DNA of 27,515 bases, taken from Sediminibacterium sp. (GTDB lineage: Bacteria > Bacteroidota > Bacteroidia > Chitinophagales > Chitinophagaceae). Under the pieces are notes generated by a model. The model was given only the letters and a program-made list of their open reading frames with translations, was not told the origin of the DNA and ran no database searches. Below are positions 1 to 6,325 of this stretch, piece by piece (positions within the stretch are counted from its first letter, which is position 1; every line of letters starts with the position of its first letter). The position numbers and the translations under genes were made by a program. The stretch is taken from NCBI GenBank assembly GCA_017987615.1, contig JAGNTI010000002.1:1-27515 (forward strand), in the 5' to 3' direction.

Positions 1-222
1 TAACAAAATAAAGAAACCCTAATAAAATCAATACTCTTCATCGATTTATGGAGTGTCAAAAAAATGATGAAGCCCACGTGGAGAAAATTGATTGGAGAGA
101 TTTGGAGAGTGAAAGAGGCTGCCATTTGAAACACCCCCCCTCCCTCTATCTTGTCCTATAATTTACCTTATGTTAAGTAGAAAATATCCTAACCTATTTA
201 ACCACTACCCTACCCTAGCTAA
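1..222. other. Non-coding left edge
   Basis: No convincing reading frame is seen. The stretch contains a direct repeat TTGGAGAG at about 93-118 and a pyrimidine run of seven C followed by TCCCTC near 133. The terminator at 223-243 implies that some plus-strand transcript ends here, so the 3' end of a gene or an RNA may lie to the left or within this stretch. Confidence 0.5.
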
Positions 223-243
223 CTAGTCAAAACTAGCTTTTTT
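223..243 (+). terminator. Intrinsic terminator
   Basis: The stem CTAGT (223-227) / ACTAG (232-236) has loop CAAA and is followed by C and six T (238-243). The stem is short and AT-rich but the geometry is right for a plus-strand terminator. No plus-strand gene is visible just upstream, so what it terminates is unknown. Confidence 0.5.
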
Positions 244-338
244 AGCCTTGTTTTGCCTTCAAATTTGAACACTGTTTGAAATGGCTAACAAAGTTGGTAT
301 ATATATTTTGTTATTTGTTTCTCAGAAAAGAAAAGTAA

Positions 339-400
339 TTCATCCCAAAAAATTACCACTATTTAAACATTATATTTTTATTCATCCCAAAATTTCACCC
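339..400 (+). repeat. Two copies of an ATTCATCCCAAAA element
   Basis: TTCATCCCAAAAAATTACC (339-357) and TTCATCCCAAAATTTCACC (381-399) lie about 42 bp apart. Their C-tract, A/T core, ACC order resembles the CCCCTCCGAAATTTTTTACC element that punctuates 3346-5880, so they may be diverged relatives. That link is a guess from shape, not from strict identity. The remainder of 244-480 is AT-rich with nothing else recognised. Confidence 0.35.
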
Positions 401-481
401 TTAAAAATAAATTAAACTTTTTTCAATTCAATACCTTAGCTAATGTTTCCTTGCTTATTAACTTAAAATAAATATTTTCAA

Positions 482-772
482 TTGTTTGGATTATTGGTAA
501 AAAAGTTTATTGAAAAAACACCTTTGTTAGTTGTGTTATTGTGTTACTTATTCTATGCTTCAATAGTTTGTTTGTATTATTACTTTTGCCCTAATTTTAT
601 ACAAATTAAATACATTACAAAAATATTTCTTTACTTGCCCACATTGCGTTTCGGCTTATTTCTAAAATTATTTTATAAAATAGTTTGCTATTTTGAATTA
701 TTGCGCTACATTTGTATTTCACAAGGCAAGAAAAAAAGCCTATTTTCTACATTAAATAAAAAAACAATATGA
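482..772 (+). CDS. Possible small membrane protein (doubtful)
   Basis: A 96-residue frame opens with TTG and has no internal Met. It is dominated by L, F, Y, I and C, with two or three hydrophobic stretches (about residues 14-35 and 48-77) and a basic C-terminal tail. Its TGA overlaps the ATG of the next gene (ATGA at 769-772), as in translationally coupled phage genes, which is the main argument for it. Against it are the TTG start, the lack of the usual A-rich leader, and a composition that AT-rich non-coding DNA would also give. No family is recognised. Confidence 0.28.
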   Translation: MFGLLVKKFIEKTPLLVVLLCYLFYASIVCLYYYFCPNFIQIKYITKIFLYLPTLRFGLFLKLFYKIVCYFELLRYICISQGKKKSLFSTLNKKTI

Positions 773-984
773 AAAAAGAAATTATTCAGCAACTAATTAA
801 GCAAGCTAAATTTAAGTGGGATAAAAGTAGTTACGCCTATGCCATTGGCTTTATTGACCCTTATAGTTTTGTGTCCCTTTATTATGGTAGCTATAAAAAA
901 AGCGAAGTTATCGAATCCTTTTATAGTTATGCAACAGACCCACAGAATGAAGAAAAGGTAAAAAGACTATTCAAAATAAATTAA
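769..984 (+). CDS. Hypothetical protein, 71 aa
   Basis: The ATG is preceded by the A-rich leader AAATAAAAAAACAAT that this genome uses in place of a Shine-Dalgarno site. The product is small and soluble, beginning MKKEIIQQLIKQAKFKWD, with many K, Y and S and no membrane segment. The sequence gives no family or function. It is the first secure gene of the plus-strand accessory block, and its start overlaps the doubtful upstream frame by ATGA. Confidence 0.65.
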   Translation: MKKEIIQQLIKQAKFKWDKSSYAYAIGFIDPYSFVSLYYGSYKKSEVIESFYSYATDPQNEEKVKRLFKIN

Positions 985-1014
985 TCATTCATTTTTAACT
1001 TCAAAAATCAAACA

Positions 1015-1137
1015 ATGTCAAAAACAAATTTCCTTTTATCCCTTTGCGCCGCCGCTGTATTTGTGGCAATGTTTACCCTCCCTTTGTTAGTGTGCAATAT
1101 AATTGCAACAGGCGTTCAATTTTTATCCTCCCTTTAA
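1015..1137 (+). CDS. Small hydrophobic membrane peptide, 40 aa
   Basis: An open frame starts at ATG 1015 after the leader CAAAAATCAAACA and ends TAA at 1135-1137. It encodes MSKTNFLLSLCAAAVFVAM followed by a second hydrophobic half ending QFLSSL. About residues 6-34 could form one transmembrane helix or an uncleaved signal anchor. There is one basic residue at the N-terminus and none after it, giving an N-in topology. It lies in a neat gap between the genes at 769 and 1172, both with the same leader type, which supports it as real. A small phage membrane effector is possible but unproven. Confidence 0.5.
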   Translation: MSKTNFLLSLCAAAVFVAMFTLPLLVCNIIATGVQFLSSL

Positions 1138-1171
1138 TTTTTTACTAACTTAAAAACAAAAAAACAAAATT

Positions 1172-2002
1172 ATGAAAAACGTATTTACAAACAGTCACGA
1201 CGTAATCCACTTATTCGCTCAAAAAAGTCAGCATTCGGCAAGGTGCAGCAACGTATATTTTGAAGGTGATAGTATTTATAGCTACGGGCGTCATTATGAA
1301 TTGGGCAAATTTATGGAAATAAACGGCGAAGCAGCTATCTTAATAGAGGATAAAGGATACAGTAACACAACTGCAAAGCACATTTCACAAATTAGGCAAG
1401 CCACTAGGCAATACAAACAGTATTTTACAAGTCAAGTACATTTGCATCACGTATACAGCCGTATTAAATTGAATTATGGCAAATTACTTAACGCAAGAAA
1501 AAAGGAATTGTATTTGCCTGAAATTTTGCGCTCCTATGAATATTTTATAAATAGTCCCTTTTTTACCATTAATGATAAAAAGGATACTAGATTCAAAGAA
1601 TTAACCAAAATATATAATTCGGTATCTAGTCCCGAAAATATCGAAGCCGCAAAGGTAGCCGCTAAAAAAGCACTGGCAAAGCAGCAACGAATTGAGGCTG
1701 CAAAATTGAAAATTGACCTCAAGAAATTTGAAGCCTACGAAATAAATAGTATTTACGGGCAAAGTGAGGATTATTTGCGTATTTCTCAGGATGGGCAAAG
1801 CGTGGAAACGTCCCAATATGTAAAAGTATCTATTGAGGCGGCGAAGTCCTTATATAATGCCATTGTGAATAATCAAGATATTAAAGGGCATAAAATAGAT
1901 AATTACACTGTTATAAGCCTTAATGGCGTATTGACGATAGGATGTCACAAAATCAATATAAAATCAATGCACAAAGTTGGCAAAATTATTACTTCACTAT
2001 AA
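1172..2002 (+). CDS. Phage hypothetical protein, 276 aa (YFEGDSIYSYG family)
   Basis: The ATG follows a long A-rich leader (TAACTTAAAAACAAAAAAAC). The N-terminal block, about residues 9-60, carries HLFAQKSQHSARCSNVYFEG and IYSYGRHYELGKFM. This resembles a recurrent phage/plasmid domain of unknown function (W/F-A-x-Q-S-Q-x-x-A-R then F-E-G-D-x-I-Y-S-Y-G); I recall it only as a DUF. The central part, about residues 150-185, is a basic Ala/Lys-rich helical or coiled-coil segment. No catalytic motif is visible. It is the largest protein of the accessory block, and its neighbours are small unknowns. Confidence 0.8.
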   Translation: MKNVFTNSHDVIHLFAQKSQHSARCSNVYFEGDSIYSYGRHYELGKFMEINGEAAILIEDKGYSNTTAKHISQIRQATRQYKQYFTSQVHLHHVYSRIKLNYGKLLNARKKELYLPEILRSYEYFINSPFFTINDKKDTRFKELTKIYNSVSSPENIEAAKVAAKKALAKQQRIEAAKLKIDLKKFEAYEINSIYGQSEDYLRISQDGQSVETSQYVKVSIEAAKSLYNAIVNNQDIKGHKIDNYTVISLNGVLTIGCHKINIKSMHKVGKIITSL

Positions 2003-2033
2003 ATTATTATTTAACTTTAAAAAATATAAAAAT

Positions 2034-2621
2034 ATGAAAACGATAACACTAGAATTATTCAAATTTAATGAATTAAGCGAAGCAGCGCAACAAAAAGCCA
2101 TTAACGAACATAGAAATAGTATTGACGACGTTTTATGGTTTTTTAGTGACGATATTGCCGAACAATTAAAGGAGGAAAATATAACCTTATCAAAAAGGGG
2201 ATTACAATACTCTTTAAATTATTGTCAAGGGGATGGCTTAAGTTTTGCGGGTGAATTTGACGTGCTAAAAATGGTAAAATTAGCGTTGCCCAATTTAAGC
2301 GCAAAGCGTCAAGATATAATTAACCATTGTATTTATAAAATCTATTCTACTGGCAATACTGGGAGGCGTTATTGTTATGCTTTAAAAATCGATATTGATT
2401 TTGAATATAATCACTCGAATTGGGATGAACATAGATACACAAATTTATCCTTATTATGTCAAAAAGTTGCTGAATTTACAGAGAATTATTATATTGACCT
2501 TTGCGACAAGTTTAAAAAACAAGGTTATGATGAAATAGATTACCAATATAGCGACGAAGGCATAAAGGAAACAATAATTGACAATGATTATGAATTTACC
2601 ATAGATGGAAACAGATATTAA
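2034..2621 (+). CDS. Phage hypothetical protein, 195 aa (ELSEAAQQKAI family)
   Basis: The start is taken at ATG 2034, directly after the leader TTTAAAAAATATAAAAAT. An upstream in-frame ATG at 1977 would overlap the previous gene and lacks a leader. The N-terminus MKTITLELFKFNELSEAAQQ followed by KAINEHR and a WFF segment matches a phage family I recall (LY-x-F-D-E-L-S-x-x-A-x-x-K-A-I). Members are sometimes labelled antitoxin-like, but no function is established to my knowledge. The C-terminal half is acidic and Tyr-rich. No toxin gene is evident next to it. Confidence 0.78.
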   Translation: MKTITLELFKFNELSEAAQQKAINEHRNSIDDVLWFFSDDIAEQLKEENITLSKRGLQYSLNYCQGDGLSFAGEFDVLKMVKLALPNLSAKRQDIINHCIYKIYSTGNTGRRYCYALKIDIDFEYNHSNWDEHRYTNLSLLCQKVAEFTENYYIDLCDKFKKQGYDEIDYQYSDEGIKETIIDNDYEFTIDGNRY

Positions 2622-2643
2622 TTAACTTTAAAAAAACAAAAAT

Positions 2644-2916
2644 ATGAATAATAGGAAATATAATCAAGATATTAAGCAACTTAATAAAGCTATTTTTAAT
2701 GCTTCGCAAAAAGTAGACATTTCTGGCAACAATGACGAATATTTCGCCTTTATTAATGGTGAGGCAAAAAAGGAATTTATGCGCATTTACAATGCCAACG
2801 ATACTTTTGAAGGATTAAACAAAGATAGTATTTTAATCCTTTTGCGCCTTAATATTAGGCATAGGTTTGTGCCATTTCATATGTTTGGCATTAATATTAA
2901 TTTAGCTTTATTGTAG
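2644..2916 (+). CDS. Hypothetical protein, 90 aa
   Basis: The ATG follows AACTTTAAAAAAACAAAAAT, 22 bp after the previous stop. The product begins MNNRKYNQDIKQLNKAIFNA and looks mainly helical and soluble, ending in a hydrophobic stretch NINLALL. No family is recognised. Spacing and leader type place it in the same transcription unit as the genes before it. Confidence 0.65.
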   Translation: MNNRKYNQDIKQLNKAIFNASQKVDISGNNDEYFAFINGEAKKEFMRIYNANDTFEGLNKDSILILLRLNIRHRFVPFHMFGININLALL

Positions 2917-3006
2917 TCGATTGCACGACTTTAAAAAGGTTATTAAGTGCAAAGCGTTGTGAGCCTTTAAATAGGTTCACAGGTAACAAAAAAACAATTT
3001 AATTTT

Positions 3007-3150
3007 ATGAAATTTACCACTTATTATGACGGCACGCCAATTTTATTTTCAAACACTGAGTTTGATAGGGATGATATTATAAAGCAATTACAAGATAGCG
3101 AAATTGGCGAAATAAGTATAGGCTATTATCGTTTTATATTAATAGAGTAA
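3007..3150 (+). CDS. Small hypothetical protein, 47 aa
   Basis: ATG 3007 follows AACAAAAAAACAATTTAATTTT and the frame runs to TAA at 3148-3150. The product starts MKFTTYYDGTPILFSNTEF, then an acidic helix DRDDIIKQLQDSEIGE and a short beta-like end. Codon use and leader match the neighbours, and a hairpin terminator follows at 3189. No family is recognised. Confidence 0.5.
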   Translation: MKFTTYYDGTPILFSNTEFDRDDIIKQLQDSEIGEISIGYYRFILIE

Positions 3151-3188
3151 CTTAATAGCTATTTTTAGCCTATTTTTTGCCCTAATTT

Positions 3189-3224
3189 TAGCGAAGCAAT
3201 ATAAATACCTTACTTCGCTATTTT
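3189..3224 (+). terminator. Hairpin, weak terminator
   Basis: A perfect 8-bp stem, TAGCGAAG (3189-3196) / CTTCGCTA (3213-3220), has a 16-nt loop and is followed by TTTT. It lies 38 bp after the stop of the 47-aa gene. The T-run is short, so termination may be partial, and the opposite strand reads similarly. Confidence 0.45.
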
Positions 3225-3345
3225 AGAGCAAATTTAGTACATTAAAATAGTATAATAAACTTTTGTAATAGGTCGTTGATATGGCTACTTTTTGCCGTGC
3301 CTAATTATGCAACTTTTGTATAATTTGTGCAATAAATTGCCCTTA

Positions 3346-3410
3346 CCCCTACCGAAATTTTTTACCCTTATCCCCTCCGAAATTTTTTACCCCCTCCGAA
3401 ATTTTTTACT
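3346..3410 (+). repeat. Punctuation repeat, copies 1-3 in tandem
   Basis: Three copies of the ~20-bp element sit head to tail upstream of the gene at 3432: CCCCTACCGAAATTTTTTAC (3346-3365), CCCCTCCGAAATTTTTTACC (3372-3391) and CCCCTCCGAAATTTTTTACT (3391-3410). Copies 2 and 3 share one C. This is the only tandem cluster; the later copies are single and follow gene ends. The 3225-3345 stretch before it is AT-rich with no convincing gene. Confidence 0.9.
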
Positions 3411-3431
3411 AACTTAAAATTAAAATAAATT

Positions 3432-3605
3432 ATGAAGAAATTATTTTTTGGCGAAAGCTACCAAAACAAAACAGAAAAACCAATACAATACAAATTATTT
3501 TATATAAATTGCTTTGGATACATTCAGAACGATAACGGCACACTAGAGCCAAATCAATCCTTAACCATCACCAGAGCATCAAATAAAGCATATTTATACA
3601 TCTAA
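3432..3605 (+). CDS. Small hypothetical protein, 57 aa
   Basis: The frame runs from ATG 3432, preceded by CTAACTTAAAATTAAAATAAATT, to TAA 3603-3605. The product starts MKKLFFGESYQNKTEKPIQY and looks like a small beta-rich soluble protein. It is bracketed by punctuation repeats (3391-3410 upstream, 3613-3633 downstream), making it the first complete cassette of the series. No family is recognised. Confidence 0.5.
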   Translation: MKKLFFGESYQNKTEKPIQYKLFYINCFGYIQNDNGTLEPNQSLTITRASNKAYLYI

Positions 3606-3612
3606 ACTTTAT

Positions 3613-3633
3613 CCCCTCCGAAATTTTTTACCC
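3613..3633 (+). repeat. Punctuation repeat, copy 4
   Basis: CCCCTCCGAAATTTTTTACC begins 8 nt after the stop of the 57-aa gene and 37 nt before the next ATG. It is identical to copy 2 over 20 bp. Confidence 0.9.
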
Positions 3634-3649
3634 CATAAAACAAAAATAT

Positions 3650-3856
3650 ATGTTATCAATAAAAACAATTAATACCCTAGACAATGGCGATTGCCATACT
3701 ATTTTATCCCTCTGCGAAAATACCTTTACAGGTTCGGGATGGCATCACATAAAAGAAATTACAAATAATGACATTCGATTTTTGGCATCAAATAATTACA
3801 GCCCATACATCGAAGATACTTGCATACCTCAAGACATTTTACAGCAACTTTTATAA
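3650..3856 (+). CDS. Hypothetical protein, 68 aa
   Basis: The ATG follows CATAAAACAAAAATAT. The product begins MLSIKTINTLDNGDCHTILS with two Cys in the first 30 residues and a helical C-terminus DILQQLL. Its TAA abuts punctuation repeat copy 5. No family is recognised. The size and bracketing by repeats are the same as its neighbours, suggesting exchangeable accessory genes. Confidence 0.55.
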   Translation: MLSIKTINTLDNGDCHTILSLCENTFTGSGWHHIKEITNNDIRFLASNNYSPYIEDTCIPQDILQQLL

Positions 3857-3877
3857 CCTCCTCCGAAATTTTTTACC
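3857..3877 (+). repeat. Punctuation repeat, copy 5
   Basis: CCTCCTCCGAAATTTTTTAC starts at the base after the stop codon of the 68-aa gene. The A-rich leader of the next gene follows directly. Confidence 0.9.
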
Positions 3878-3908
3878 CTTATTTATAAACAATTAAAAAC
3901 AAAATACA

Positions 3909-4112
3909 ATGACAGAACAAAAATTTAAGGCAATTTACCCAGATGTAAAGGAAATAAAAACATCAAAAATCAGTAAAATTCCAGAGTTCAATAAAACCAT
4001 AACGTTATATAATAACGGATTTTATAAAAGGGATTGGATTAACCAAAACGATGAAGGTTATATATCAGATTCCCCAGCAGAACAATGGATGCACACACAT
4101 ATTTTTAATTAA
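3909..4112 (+). CDS. Hypothetical protein, 67 aa
   Basis: The ATG follows the leader AACAATTAAAAACAAAATAC. The product begins MTEQKFKAIYPDVKEIKTSK and has a Trp- and His-containing C-terminus (QWMHTHIFN). No motif is recognised. Punctuation repeats flank it with no spare bases on the 3' side. Confidence 0.6.
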   Translation: MTEQKFKAIYPDVKEIKTSKISKIPEFNKTITLYNNGFYKRDWINQNDEGYISDSPAEQWMHTHIFN

Positions 4113-4133
4113 CCCCCTCCGAAATTTTTTACC
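4113..4133 (+). repeat. Punctuation repeat, copy 6
   Basis: CCCCCTCCGAAATTTTTTAC plus a final C starts at the base after the stop of the 67-aa gene. A GC-rich hairpin (4138-4162) follows five bases later, the only copy so accompanied. Confidence 0.9.
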
Positions 4134-4137
4134 TTCG

Positions 4138-4166
4138 CCCCGACATCGTAATTGGTTCGGGGTTTT
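4138..4166 (+). terminator. GC-rich hairpin, possible terminator
   Basis: CCCCGA (4138-4143) pairs with TCGGGG (4157-4162), followed by TTTT and then GGGG. The stem is strong for this genome, but the T-run is only four bases, so it may attenuate rather than stop transcription between two cassettes. Confidence 0.45.
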
Positions 4167-4205
4167 GGGGTGCAAACAATTTAATAATCTTAAAAACAAA
4201 CAGAA

Positions 4206-4505
4206 ATGAAGGCTAATGAATCAAAGTTAATCAAGTGTGCCAAATCCAAAACATTAACGGCTTATGGCTATAAATTGCTTAATAGGCTTAAACAAAAGGC
4301 AGCAACAGCAAATGGTACAAGTACACATTTTAGGCAATTTCGTGATACAATAGGGGTAAAAATTGATGCTATGTTTTATGACTTAGTGTTTATTAAATGC
4401 GCTGATGAAAAGGCTATAATTGGTTTTATTAACGGCATTGATGCAACTGCAAAGCCTATAAAAATAGAACACCCAAATACAATTGACGCAGAAATTTTAC
4501 AATAA
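4206..4505 (+). CDS. Hypothetical protein, 99 aa
   Basis: The ATG follows the leader AATCTTAAAAACAAACAGAA. The product begins MKANESKLIKCAKSKTLTAY, basic in its first half and acidic at the end. A DNA- or RNA-binding role would fit the charge but no fold is recognisable. It is bracketed by punctuation repeats; its TAA abuts copy 7. Confidence 0.6.
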   Translation: MKANESKLIKCAKSKTLTAYGYKLLNRLKQKAATANGTSTHFRQFRDTIGVKIDAMFYDLVFIKCADEKAIIGFINGIDATAKPIKIEHPNTIDAEILQ

Positions 4506-4526
4506 CCCCCACGGAAATTTTTTACC
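4506..4526 (+). repeat. Punctuation repeat, copy 7 (variant)
   Basis: CCCCCACGGAAATTTTTTAC plus C. The first half has changed from CCTCCG to CCACGG while the AAATTTTTTACC half is kept. It abuts the preceding stop codon. Confidence 0.88.
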
Positions 4527-4558
4527 TTTATTTCTTAATAATTAAAAACAAAAAACAA

Positions 4559-4756
4559 ATGATAAGAGAATATTCGCACACAATTACTCAACAACAGTAC
4601 AACTATTTATTACCCATTTTTGGAATTTCTGCACAATGTCGTTCAAGGTTATTGCATAGTTATATAAGCACTAAAAAAGTCGATTGCTATTATTTTATTG
4701 GAACTCACGAAGATTTTTTAGATATGCTTAACCGATGCAAATATTTAAAAGATTAA
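4559..4756 (+). CDS. Hypothetical protein, 65 aa
   Basis: The ATG follows AATAATTAAAAACAAAAAAC. The product begins MIREYSHTITQQQYNYLLPI and is rich in aromatic residues, with a C-terminal FLDMLNRCKYLKD helix. No family is recognised. It has the same cassette arrangement as its neighbours. Confidence 0.58.
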   Translation: MIREYSHTITQQQYNYLLPIFGISAQCRSRLLHSYISTKKVDCYYFIGTHEDFLDMLNRCKYLKD

Positions 4757-4760
4757 CAAA

Positions 4761-4781
4761 CCCCCACGGAGATTTTTTACC
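4761..4781 (+). repeat. Punctuation repeat, copy 8 (variant)
   Basis: CCCCCACGGAGATTTTTTAC plus C, 5 nt after a stop codon. It differs from copy 7 by one base (A to G in the core), continuing a graded drift along the block. Confidence 0.88.
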
Positions 4782-4811
4782 TTTACTTATTCATAATTAA
4801 AAAAAATACAA

Positions 4812-5150
4812 ATGAAACACACACAAGGAAATTGGAAAGTGGTTGCACAAATGCCCGATGGCTACTCAATAGAAACAAATGATGGCAAGGTAATTGCTAT
4901 GGTTCAATCTGATGGGATTGACACCCAATCTGCTCAAAAAGAAGAATCTTGCAATGCTAGATTAATAGCAGCAGCACCAAAGCTATTAGAGGCATTAATC
5001 CAAGCGCAAAAACTTATTGAGATTGCACGACCCTATATGCCAAAAACTATGCGCAATGCTGATAAATTTGACTTTGAGAATATATCTGCAAATGATATTA
5101 ACAAAGCAATAGCCACAGCCACCACCCCCACAAAGATTTTTTTACCTTAA
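4812..5150 (+). CDS. Phage NARLIAAAP-family hypothetical protein, 112 aa
   Basis: The product begins KHTQGNWKV, as in the phage family starting KHTPGPW. The signature NARLIAAAPKLLEAL lies at about residues 48-62 and is followed by a helical region. This family is very widespread in phages and has no known function. The last eight or so residues (TTPTKIFLP) are translated from punctuation repeat copy 9, so the reading frame runs through the repeat and stops just after it, unlike every other gene of the block. The natural stop may have been lost when the repeat was placed. Confidence 0.82.
   Translation: MKHTQGNWKVVAQMPDGYSIETNDGKVIAMVQSDGIDTQSAQKEESCNARLIAAAPKLLEALIQAQKLIEIARPYMPKTMRNADKFDFENISANDINKAIATATTPTKIFLP
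5125..5146 (+). repeat. Punctuation repeat, copy 9, inside a reading frame
   Basis: CCCCCACAAAGATTTTTTTA then CC: a further drifted form with seven T instead of six. It lies within the 3' end of the NARLIAAAP-family gene rather than after it. Confidence 0.8.
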
Positions 5151-5159
5151 ATTGACAAT

Positions 5160-5327
5160 ATGGATTTGCACATAAAACCATTCCAAAATTGGTTCGGAAT
5201 TTACCGAGATACATATCTTGTCAGAGAGTTGCATAAGTACGAATTTAAGCACCTTAGAAGCCTCAAATTGCACCCCTCGCTTGATACCATACCACAAACA
5301 ATTTTAAATTCATTTTTAAATAACTAA
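5160..5327 (+). CDS. Small hypothetical protein, 55 aa
   Basis: The frame runs from ATG 5160 to TAA 5325-5327. The product starts MDLHIKPFQNWFGIYRDTYL and is basic and His-rich. It lies between the NARLIAAAP gene (9 nt upstream) and the XRE gene (ATG 3 nt after this stop). It lacks the usual A-rich leader, so it may be read by coupling. No family is recognised. Confidence 0.5.
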   Translation: MDLHIKPFQNWFGIYRDTYLVRELHKYEFKHLRSLKLHPSLDTIPQTILNSFLNN

Positions 5328-5330
5328 ATA

Positions 5331-5573
5331 ATGACAAACAAACAAAAAAAGAAGATAGGAGAAGAACTTAAAGCAATAAGACTTTCCGAAGGATTAAGCC
5401 AACGTAAGTTAGCAATACTAATGGGGTTAAACGAAAATAATTGCTGTTCCGTTTCTAGGATTGAAGATGGCAATTTTGATAGCACCGAACTCCCTCGAAG
5501 TTTTTTGGAGGCAATGGGCTATCGTTTCAGAGAGAAATATCAGTACACAATCTTAAAGCCAAAAGTAAAGTAA
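5331..5573 (+). CDS. XRE/Cro-CI family HTH regulator, 80 aa
   Basis: A lone helix-turn-helix protein that probably binds DNA as a dimer to repress or activate phage promoters. The XRE HTH spans about residues 8-47, with GLSQRKLAILMGL forming helices 2-3 and VSRIEDGNF following as in the family. There is no extra sensor or peptidase domain. It starts 3 nt after the previous stop and is followed by a 75-bp gap with a promoter-like box. It could be an autoregulator of the accessory block, with targets unknown. Confidence 0.85.
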   Translation: MTNKQKKKIGEELKAIRLSEGLSQRKLAILMGLNENNCCSVSRIEDGNFDSTELPRSFLEAMGYRFREKYQYTILKPKVK

Positions 5574-5604
5574 TGTCTTATACTGCAAATCAAAAGTTTT
5601 ATTT

Positions 5605-5612
5605 TACATTTG
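5605..5612 (+). promoter_or_regulatory. Possible -7 box of a Bacteroidota promoter
   Basis: TACATTTG matches the Bacteroidota -7 consensus TAnnTTTG and lies 37 bp before the ATG at 5649. No TTTG is found at the expected -33 spacing, so this is half a promoter at best. It may need an activator such as the neighbouring XRE protein. Confidence 0.35.
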
Positions 5613-5648
5613 CAAGGATGCAATTATTTACCTATTTAACCTAATAAA

Positions 5649-5852
5649 ATGAGCAAAAAGCTAAATGCCAAGGAGATGGCAGAGCGTGAAGAATTTGAGC
5701 AAGTAGAAGAACTATTTGATATGCTGATTGAGTTGTATGACCCTATCAAGTGTAAAAGTGTCTATAATGGTATGCTGGCAGCAAGCCAAGTGCAATTTTT
5801 AAACTATTGCAAGAATATGGATGAGGTTTATACCTTTTACGCTTACTTATAG
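5649..5852 (+). CDS. Hypothetical protein, 67 aa
   Basis: A small, acidic, helical protein beginning MSKKLNAKEMAEREEFEQVE, with one Cys pair region and an aromatic C-terminus. No family is recognised. It is the last plus-strand gene of the accessory block, followed by the most diverged punctuation repeat and a bidirectional terminator. Confidence 0.6.
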   Translation: MSKKLNAKEMAEREEFEQVEELFDMLIELYDPIKCKSVYNGMLAASQVQFLNYCKNMDEVYTFYAYL

Positions 5853-5857
5853 CCATA

Positions 5858-5880
5858 CCCCCTTAGAGATTTTTTAAAAC
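5858..5880 (+). repeat. Punctuation repeat, copy 10 (most diverged)
   Basis: CCCCCTTAGAGATTTTTTAA then AAC, 6 nt after a stop codon. The C-tract, GA and T6 core remain but the flanks have drifted. It runs straight into the terminator at 5881. Confidence 0.7.
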
Positions 5881-5917
5881 AAAGCCCCTTTCATTATGAT
5901 TGGGGCTTTTTTATTTT
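5881..5917 (+). terminator. Bidirectional terminator between convergent genes
   Basis: AAAGCCCC (5881-5888) pairs with GGGGCTTT (5902-5909), followed by TTTTTTATTTTT on the plus strand. On the minus strand the stem is followed by TTTGTTTT. It separates the plus-strand accessory block from the minus-strand operon whose last gene stops at 5911. Confidence 0.85.
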
Positions 5918-6102
5918 TCCATTAGTTGTGATAGCATTACCTTGATAGTGCCTTCTTTGGTCTTTAAATAGGCTATTTCTCCACTTACAGCTATTACCAT
6001 ACCATCAATAGTTATGGCTTCACAATGCTCATAAATGCACTCTGAATTGACCATAATCTGCTTATAAATAAATGTGTATGATGCACTATCCCCTATTCTC
6101 AT
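5911..6102 (-). CDS. Hypothetical protein, 63 aa
   Basis: The last gene of the minus-strand operon, with its stop codon inside the shared terminator. The product begins MRIGDSASYTFIYKQIMVNS and looks beta-rich (VIAVSGEIAYLKTKEGTIKV), like a small SH3/KOW-type or OB-like barrel, though that is only an impression. It is separated from the upstream gene by one base. Confidence 0.6.
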   Translation of the reverse strand: MRIGDSASYTFIYKQIMVNSECIYEHCEAITIDGMVIAVSGEIAYLKTKEGTIKVMLSQLMEK

Positions 6103-6103
6103 T

Positions 6104-6322
6104 TTATAGCTTATTTATTTCAGTTTTAACTTCCTCCCAATAATCAATTTTAGAAAGATATTCCATCCCATAAGGCATAGCTGATAAAGAATACATAATT
6201 TCATCTATTGCTATTAATGCACATTGTTTTGCAATTTCACTTCTAATTTGAACAGAATTAGGATGAACATTAGTATTATAGAATGCGTTGTATAGCTGTT
6301 TAGCTTTTTTTAATGTTGTCAT
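6104..6322 (-). CDS. Phage hypothetical protein, 72 aa (KQCALIAIDEI family)
   Basis: It carries the block AKQCALIAIDEI in the middle and YWEEVKTEINKL at the C-terminus. The same two blocks, AKQCALIAVDEI and YWQEVKQEINNF, occur in the plus-strand gene at 11278, so the two are paralogues. I recall this small helical family from Bacteroidota phages, without known function. It sits between two unknown/DUF genes with gaps of 1-3 bp, in an operon. Confidence 0.75.
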   Translation of the reverse strand: MTTLKKAKQLYNAFYNTNVHPNSVQIRSEIAKQCALIAIDEIMYSLSAMPYGMEYLSKIDYWEEVKTEINKL

Positions 6323-6325
6323 TGT

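Noticed and set aside
1534-1816. Minus-strand frames inside the 276-aa gene
   Set aside because: Shadows of a well-led gene with conserved phage blocks.
1977-2033. Upstream start for the 195-aa gene
   Set aside because: It overlaps the previous gene and has no A-rich leader, whereas ATG 2034 has one.
3346-5880. CRISPR array
   Set aside because: Repeats are spaced by whole genes (about 240-730 bp), not by uniform short spacers, and no cas gene is present.
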